Assembly (NCBI GenBank): GCA_002721815.1
Contig: PBLQ01000039.1
Span: 1 to 45,074 of the forward strand
DNA from: Myxococcales bacterium
GTDB lineage: Bacteria; Myxococcota; UBA727; GCA-2721815
Direction of reading: 5' to 3'
Length of the DNA stretch: 45,074 bases
A model generated the notes under the pieces. The model made no database searches and was not told where the DNA came from. It saw only the letters and a program-made list of their open reading frames with translations. This document shows, in pieces, positions 42,027 to 45,074 of this stretch (position 1 is its first letter; every line of letters starts with the position of its first letter). The translations under genes were made by a program, and so were the position numbers.

Positions 42027-42056
42027 AAAAGCCGCCTTCATCGGGCGGCTTTTTTT
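42027..42056. terminator. Terminator of rplM-rpsI, also usable from the minus strand
   Basis: GCCGCC (42031-42036) pairs with GGCGGC (42044-42049), loop TTCATCG, with A-run before and seven or more Ts after. The mirror structure on the minus strand has GGCGGCTTTTG as its tail, so it can also stop the convergent NTF2-like gene. Confidence 0.9.
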
Positions 42057-42086
42057 GTGCGTCAAGATTGGCGGGTGCTATCCCGA

Positions 42087-42419
42087 TTACTTGTCTACCG
42101 GCGTCGCCCCCGTTTCCATGTGAACGATCAAACCGTCTTGTAAACGATTGAAACCAACGATGGCCTCACAACTGCCATCGGGGAAATTCATCACCGTATG
42201 ATCCACCATCACCTCTTCGTTTTCGTACAAACAACGCACACTGTGTATCTTCACGGCCTCACTGCTCATCATACCACGAAGCATCTCGGACATTTGTTCT
42301 TTGTTCATGGTGCTGCCCGTTTGATGGCGCACAAAAGTGAAATCATCGTGCAAACAAGCGATGAGGCCTTCGGCATCTTTGTTTTCAATGGCTTTGGCGC
42401 GTTTTTCGAAAAGGGACAT
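42087..42419 (-). CDS. NTF2/SnoaL-like small protein
   Basis: 110 aa. The N-terminal helices LFEKRAKAIENKDAEGLIA and the strands CLHDDFTFVRHQTG, EVMVDHTVMNFPDG and CEAIVGFNRLQDGLIVHME give the cone-shaped NTF2/SnoaL-like pattern. Such proteins bind small ligands or act as scyllatase-like, isomerase-like or polyketide enzymes, but the particular role here is unknown. Soluble, no signal peptide. GGAG six bases upstream supports the ATG at 42419; a start 5 codons earlier would place the ribosome site inside the gene. It is convergent with rpsI. Confidence 0.75.
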   Translation of the reverse strand: MSLFEKRAKAIENKDAEGLIACLHDDFTFVRHQTGSTMNKEQMSEMLRGMMSSEAVKIHSVRCLYENEEVMVDHTVMNFPDGSCEAIVGFNRLQDGLIVHMETGATPVDK

Positions 42420-42600
42420 GAATGACTCCTTCAATCATTGGGGTGGCAATGACCACATGCATTTCAATGGTGTCGAACTTTATAACGACCCACCAAGCAC
42501 GATCAACGATTCATGGCTTTTGTCCCATGAAATTAGCGTTCCCGGTTTTGAAGCGTTAATTTGTGCTTCGGCACCTGCAACCCAAGGCCTTCTTTGCCCC

Positions 42601-43290
42601 ATGTCCCAAAACGATCGCAAGACCTACGACGGAACCCACAAACGCAATTATCCATTGCTGATCCTCGTTGGGCTGGGCTTATGTGCGTTGGATGTGTTTT
42701 GCCTCATGCGCTACTGGGACTGGCGTGCCCATGACCTAGGCAGTGAAAACGCAGGCACTGTATATGGGCTCGCCGCTTTCATCTTGGTGTGGGTGGCCCC
42801 TTTGATGGTGTGGATGAACGCCAAAGCTTGGTACATGGAACGGTTGTTTGGGCAGGTGAAAGTTCACTTGTCCGCCACCCAGGTCCGCATTGGTGACAAG
42901 ATAGATCTCCACCTTTCGGTGCGCAGCCAACACCTCGGTCACCTGAGAGCTCAGGCCAAATTCATCACGTATCAACGTAGACACAAGTCCCCCGAAGAAA
43001 TCGAAAAAGAAAGTTATACCTATCTCTCTGGGCACGGAAACGCGCAAGTGCTGGTGGCAAAATATGAAGACACCCCATTGTTGGAACACCCCATGGGCAA
43101 CACCCGCGGCGCTGTCGATGATCGTGGGCGCTTTGTGGCAACGTTTTCTTATTTAATCCCCCTCAACACCCACCCCACCGGTCACGAAGGGTGCTTGGAA
43201 TATTTTTCGGAGATTCAATACACCCTTTCTTCTGAGCAAAAGCATTGGCGCGGGAAGCAAGCCATCCAAGTGTTGCGCATGCAGCGTTGA
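42601..43290 (+). CDS. Two-helix membrane protein with a beta-rich periplasmic domain, unknown
   Basis: 229 aa. I do not recognise a family. After a polar N terminus (SQNDRKTYDGTHKRN) there are two membrane helices (about 18-35 and 52-72), then a hydrophilic region of about 150 residues (about 80-229) that looks all-beta, with VKVHLSATQVRIGDKIDLHL and GRFVATFSYLIPLNTH. A helix hairpin with a C-terminal soluble domain facing the cytoplasm or periplasm is likely. The start at 42601 is chosen because the earlier in-frame codons (back to 42337) overlap the NTF2-like gene on the other strand and look unlike protein. No strong Shine-Dalgarno is seen. Confidence 0.6.
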   Translation: MSQNDRKTYDGTHKRNYPLLILVGLGLCALDVFCLMRYWDWRAHDLGSENAGTVYGLAAFILVWVAPLMVWMNAKAWYMERLFGQVKVHLSATQVRIGDKIDLHLSVRSQHLGHLRAQAKFITYQRRHKSPEEIEKESYTYLSGHGNAQVLVAKYEDTPLLEHPMGNTRGAVDDRGRFVATFSYLIPLNTHPTGHEGCLEYFSEIQYTLSSEQKHWRGKQAIQVLRMQR

Positions 43291-43377
43291 AGCCTTTACG
43301 ACGCGTCAGTCATGTCGTGCCGAGGGGGTGGTGGAGAGAGGTGTCACGGCGCAATTATTTTTTGAATGGAGCGCCCA

Positions 43378-43593
43378 TCAACGTGGGGGCGCTTTCACCT
43401 CAGAAGCGGCTTTCGGTGCTGCATCAGAAATATTCTGCGGTTCAGCCATGGATTTCTCTACCAACGACAACGTTTTATTTATTTTGGAATTCATCACCGC
43501 AATCCCATGAAATTGATTGTAGCTCATGCGGAACAATAGAAAGAGCACTGCAAGCAAAAGTAGGATGATGATATTGCCTTGCCATCTGGTCAT
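43378..43593 (-). CDS. Small single-pass membrane protein, unknown
   Basis: 71 aa. MTRWQG is followed by a clear membrane helix (about 7-24, rich in Ile and Leu) and then a polar amphipathic tail (about 25-71) ending in an Ala/Pro/Lys stretch. GAGGG four bases upstream of the ATG on the minus strand is a strong ribosome site. No family recognised. It may act as a small inner-membrane accessory protein. It lies convergent to the two-helix membrane protein and divergent from the Cys-rich lipoprotein. Confidence 0.55.
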   Translation of the reverse strand: MTRWQGNIIILLLLAVLFLLFRMSYNQFHGIAVMNSKINKTLSLVEKSMAEPQNISDAAPKAASEVKAPPR

Positions 43594-43622
43594 AAATCCC
43601 TCTTTTCCATGGTTTTACCTTT

Positions 43623-43651
43623 TCGACAAAAGGCATTCTTTACGCTATAGA
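43623..43651 (+). promoter_or_regulatory. Candidate promoter of the Cys-rich lipoprotein gene
   Basis: TCGACA (43623-43628) and TATAGA (43646-43651) are spaced by exactly 17 bp, about 34 bp upstream of the ATG at 43685. This is one of the better sigma-70-like sites in the window. Confidence 0.5.
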
Positions 43652-43684
43652 TGCATTCTCATTTAAACATACAAAGAAGCTAAC

Positions 43685-45074
43685 ATGAAAAAGTATTTCG
43701 TCTTTATTTCTCTCAACCTGATTTGGATTGCATCGGCATGCTTAACGCCAGCAGAAAACTCAGAACACCCCTGTGAGTTAGCCGCCAACTGCGTCTACGA
43801 CCCGGCAGCCTGTTCATCTGATTGCGCGCCTGGCTACACCTGGGAAAACCCGAACGATCTGGATAACTACAATTGTGTGTTAGATAATGTTTGTACACCC
43901 ACCAGTTGCGAAGCCCAAGGCTATAACTGCGGTGATGTCCCCGATGGTTGCGACACCATTTTAAATTGCGGCACCTGCCCAGCGGGCCAAACCTGTGGCG
44001 CGGGCGGACCTAATGTGTGTGCAGAAGGATCGTGCACCCCCACCACTTGTGCGGCGCAAGGCGCCAACTGCGGCTCTATTTCTGACGGTTGCGGGGGTCT
44101 TTTGGAATGCGGCACGTGTCCTTCGGGTCAAACCTGCGGCGGAGGCGGTGTGAATAATGTGTGCGGCAGTCAAACCGCAGAACCGCCTTCGGGGCTGGAT
44201 AACGCGCATTTGTTGCAGGCCAAGTTAAGCCTGAAGGGCTATAGCAGCGATGGCATTGACCATGTTTACTGTACCGTCAACGCCAATAACAACGTCGATT
44301 GCTGGGGAGCGAACTACGACGGTCAAGCATCGACCCAAAGCGAGAGCGGTAATTGGGTCGGCATAAGTCAGGGCTGCAATCTGGGTGCTTTGGGTCAGGT
44401 TCGTTGTGCCGCCACGAACACCTCCGGCATCTCTTCCATGAACGATCTCAGTATGCCCACGCTCAAGCAAATGTCGGCGAGCAGGAATCGCCCCATTGCG
44501 GGGGTGAGCACTGACGGCGCACTCGTGGCCTGGGATATTTATCGTGATACGCTACCAGAAGACTCTGAACCCATCCCCACCGGCAATGATTTTGTATCGA
44601 CGAGCATCAACCAACTCGCCGCCTGTGGGCTTCGTGCGGATGGCAGCTTGGCCTGTTGGCGACACAGAGCGGACCTTGAAGATAATTATGGTGTCACCAA
44701 CCCGCCCACGGGCCACACCTTCAAACAAGTTTCATTGGGCGCGTTTCACGGCTGCGCGCTCACCACCGAAGGCACCATCGTCTGTTGGGGCATTGATAGC
44801 AGTGCAGAGTACGGTCACGATGGCGAAGTGGAAGACGCGCCCACCGATGACGGCTACATTGCTTTGGCCACCAATCTTGACGACCGCTCCTGCGCACTTA
44901 AAAACAACGGACAGGTCAGATGCTGGGGCGATTGGTACAATGGCGTGGAAACGGTTTTCTCCATCGACAACCCCAACAAGGCCACCTTGGCCATGACCGA
45001 AGATGAAGTTTGTGCCCGTACCGACAACGGCATCGTGACGTGCAAAACTTCAAAACTAAAGCAATTCATGGAAA
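43685..45074 (+). CDS. Cys-rich RCC1-like repeat lipoprotein, 3' end beyond the window
   Basis: At least 463 codons without a stop, open at the right edge. A signal peptide ends at a lipobox-like IASAC (Cys19). Two tandem Cys-rich units follow, each reading about CTPTxC-AAQGxNCG-DGC-CGTCPxGQTCG-C (first about residues 73-115, second about 120-165). After Pro-rich linker residues come RCC1/beta-propeller-like units, seen as CWGANYDGQA, CGLRADGSLACW, HGCALTTEGTIVCWG and SCALKNNGQVRCWG. Such secreted proteins are, as I recall, frequent in Myxococcota and relatives. Likely surface-exposed, with disulfides, role unknown. The promoter at 43623-43651 precedes it. Confidence 0.8.
   Translation, partial: MKKYFVFISLNLIWIASACLTPAENSEHPCELAANCVYDPAACSSDCAPGYTWENPNDLDNYNCVLDNVCTPTSCEAQGYNCGDVPDGCDTILNCGTCPAGQTCGAGGPNVCAEGSCTPTTCAAQGANCGSISDGCGGLLECGTCPSGQTCGGGGVNNVCGSQTAEPPSGLDNAHLLQAKLSLKGYSSDGIDHVYCTVNANNNVDCWGANYDGQASTQSESGNWVGISQGCNLGALGQVRCAATNTSGISSMNDLSMPTLKQMSASRNRPIAGVSTDGALVAWDIYRDTLPEDSEPIPTGNDFVSTSINQLAACGLRADGSLACWRHRADLEDNYGVTNPPTGHTFKQVSLGAFHGCALTTEGTIVCWGIDSSAEYGHDGEVEDAPTDDGYIALATNLDDRSCALKNNGQVRCWGDWYNGVETVFSIDNPNKATLAMTEDEVCARTDNGIVTCKTSKLKQFME

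Noticed and set aside
42337-42600. N-terminal extension of the two-helix membrane protein
   Set aside because: It would overlap the well-supported NTF2-like gene on the other strand, and its residues look random.
1-45074. Mobile element, prophage, toxin-antitoxin or defence island
   Set aside because: No transposase, integrase, terminal inverted repeats, attachment-site duplication at the tRNA, or known defence gene was seen.

Overview
The window reads as a chromosomal stretch of a Gram-negative bacterium of the former deltaproteobacterial kind. Myxococcota or a Bradymonadia-like relative is my best guess, with moderate confidence. The reasons are: lipoproteins with CxPTxC...CGTCPxGQTC repeats and RCC1-like CWG repeats; a giant lipoprotein with choice-of-anchor-D-like repeats and a Gly-rich beta-helix-like end; a DUF4388-type protein; DUF4398 plus TSP3-OmpA lipoproteins; a receiver protein whose C-terminal helix I associate with deltaproteobacteria; and several TonB/ExbBD parts. 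Base composition looks close to even G+C by eye (not computed). Genes are packed tightly, with ATGA couplings and convergent genes that share stop codons. I see no prophage, IS, CRISPR array or defence island.

Layout. 1-234: apparent leader of an rRNA operon running off the left edge (promoter-like sites, a hairpin, a boxA). 235-7197: epmA, a divergent FadL-type porin, then a minus-strand cell-wall operon (TTG-start ExbB/MotA-like channel, M23 endopeptidase, GH3 hexosaminidase), then a small membrane protein. 7353-12416: GT-C-like membrane protein, valS, rpmB. 12544-17805: receiver protein with an acidic nonamer-encoded linker, then a DUF4398 lipoprotein, an OmpA/TSP3 lipoprotein and an MMPL/RND exporter. 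17802-19692: exbB-exbD-tonB. 19906-22525: NADK3-like NAD kinase, bcp, ltaE, tRNA-Leu(UAA) with its own terminator. 22684-28144: lipoprotein, rlmH, rsfS, DUF4388-type protein, class A PBP. 28170-34500: the 1680-residue lipoprotein and a Lys/Pro-rich, Cys-cluster, glycine-zipper protein. 34715-37722: K+-dependent-type membrane pyrophosphatase and a helical unknown. 37780-40900: boxC-boxB of aerobic benzoyl-CoA degradation, divergent from rplM-rpsI (41161-42000). 42087-45074: NTF2-like protein, two small or medium membrane proteins and a truncated secreted Cys-rich RCC1-like lipoprotein.

Functionally the window is dominated by the cell envelope: peptidoglycan synthesis and turnover, outer-membrane anchoring, proton-driven TonB energisation, ion-pumping pyrophosphatase and surface lipoproteins. 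Mixed in are translation housekeeping genes (epmA, valS, rpmB, rplM, rpsI, rlmH, rsfS, tRNA-Leu) and one catabolic module (boxBC). The FadL porin could feed hydrophobic aromatics to that module, but this link is only inferred. The least explained items are the receiver/acidic-linker protein, the Lys/Pro/Cys/glycine-zipper protein, the giant Gly-rich lipoprotein, and a cluster of palindromes between boxC and rplM.
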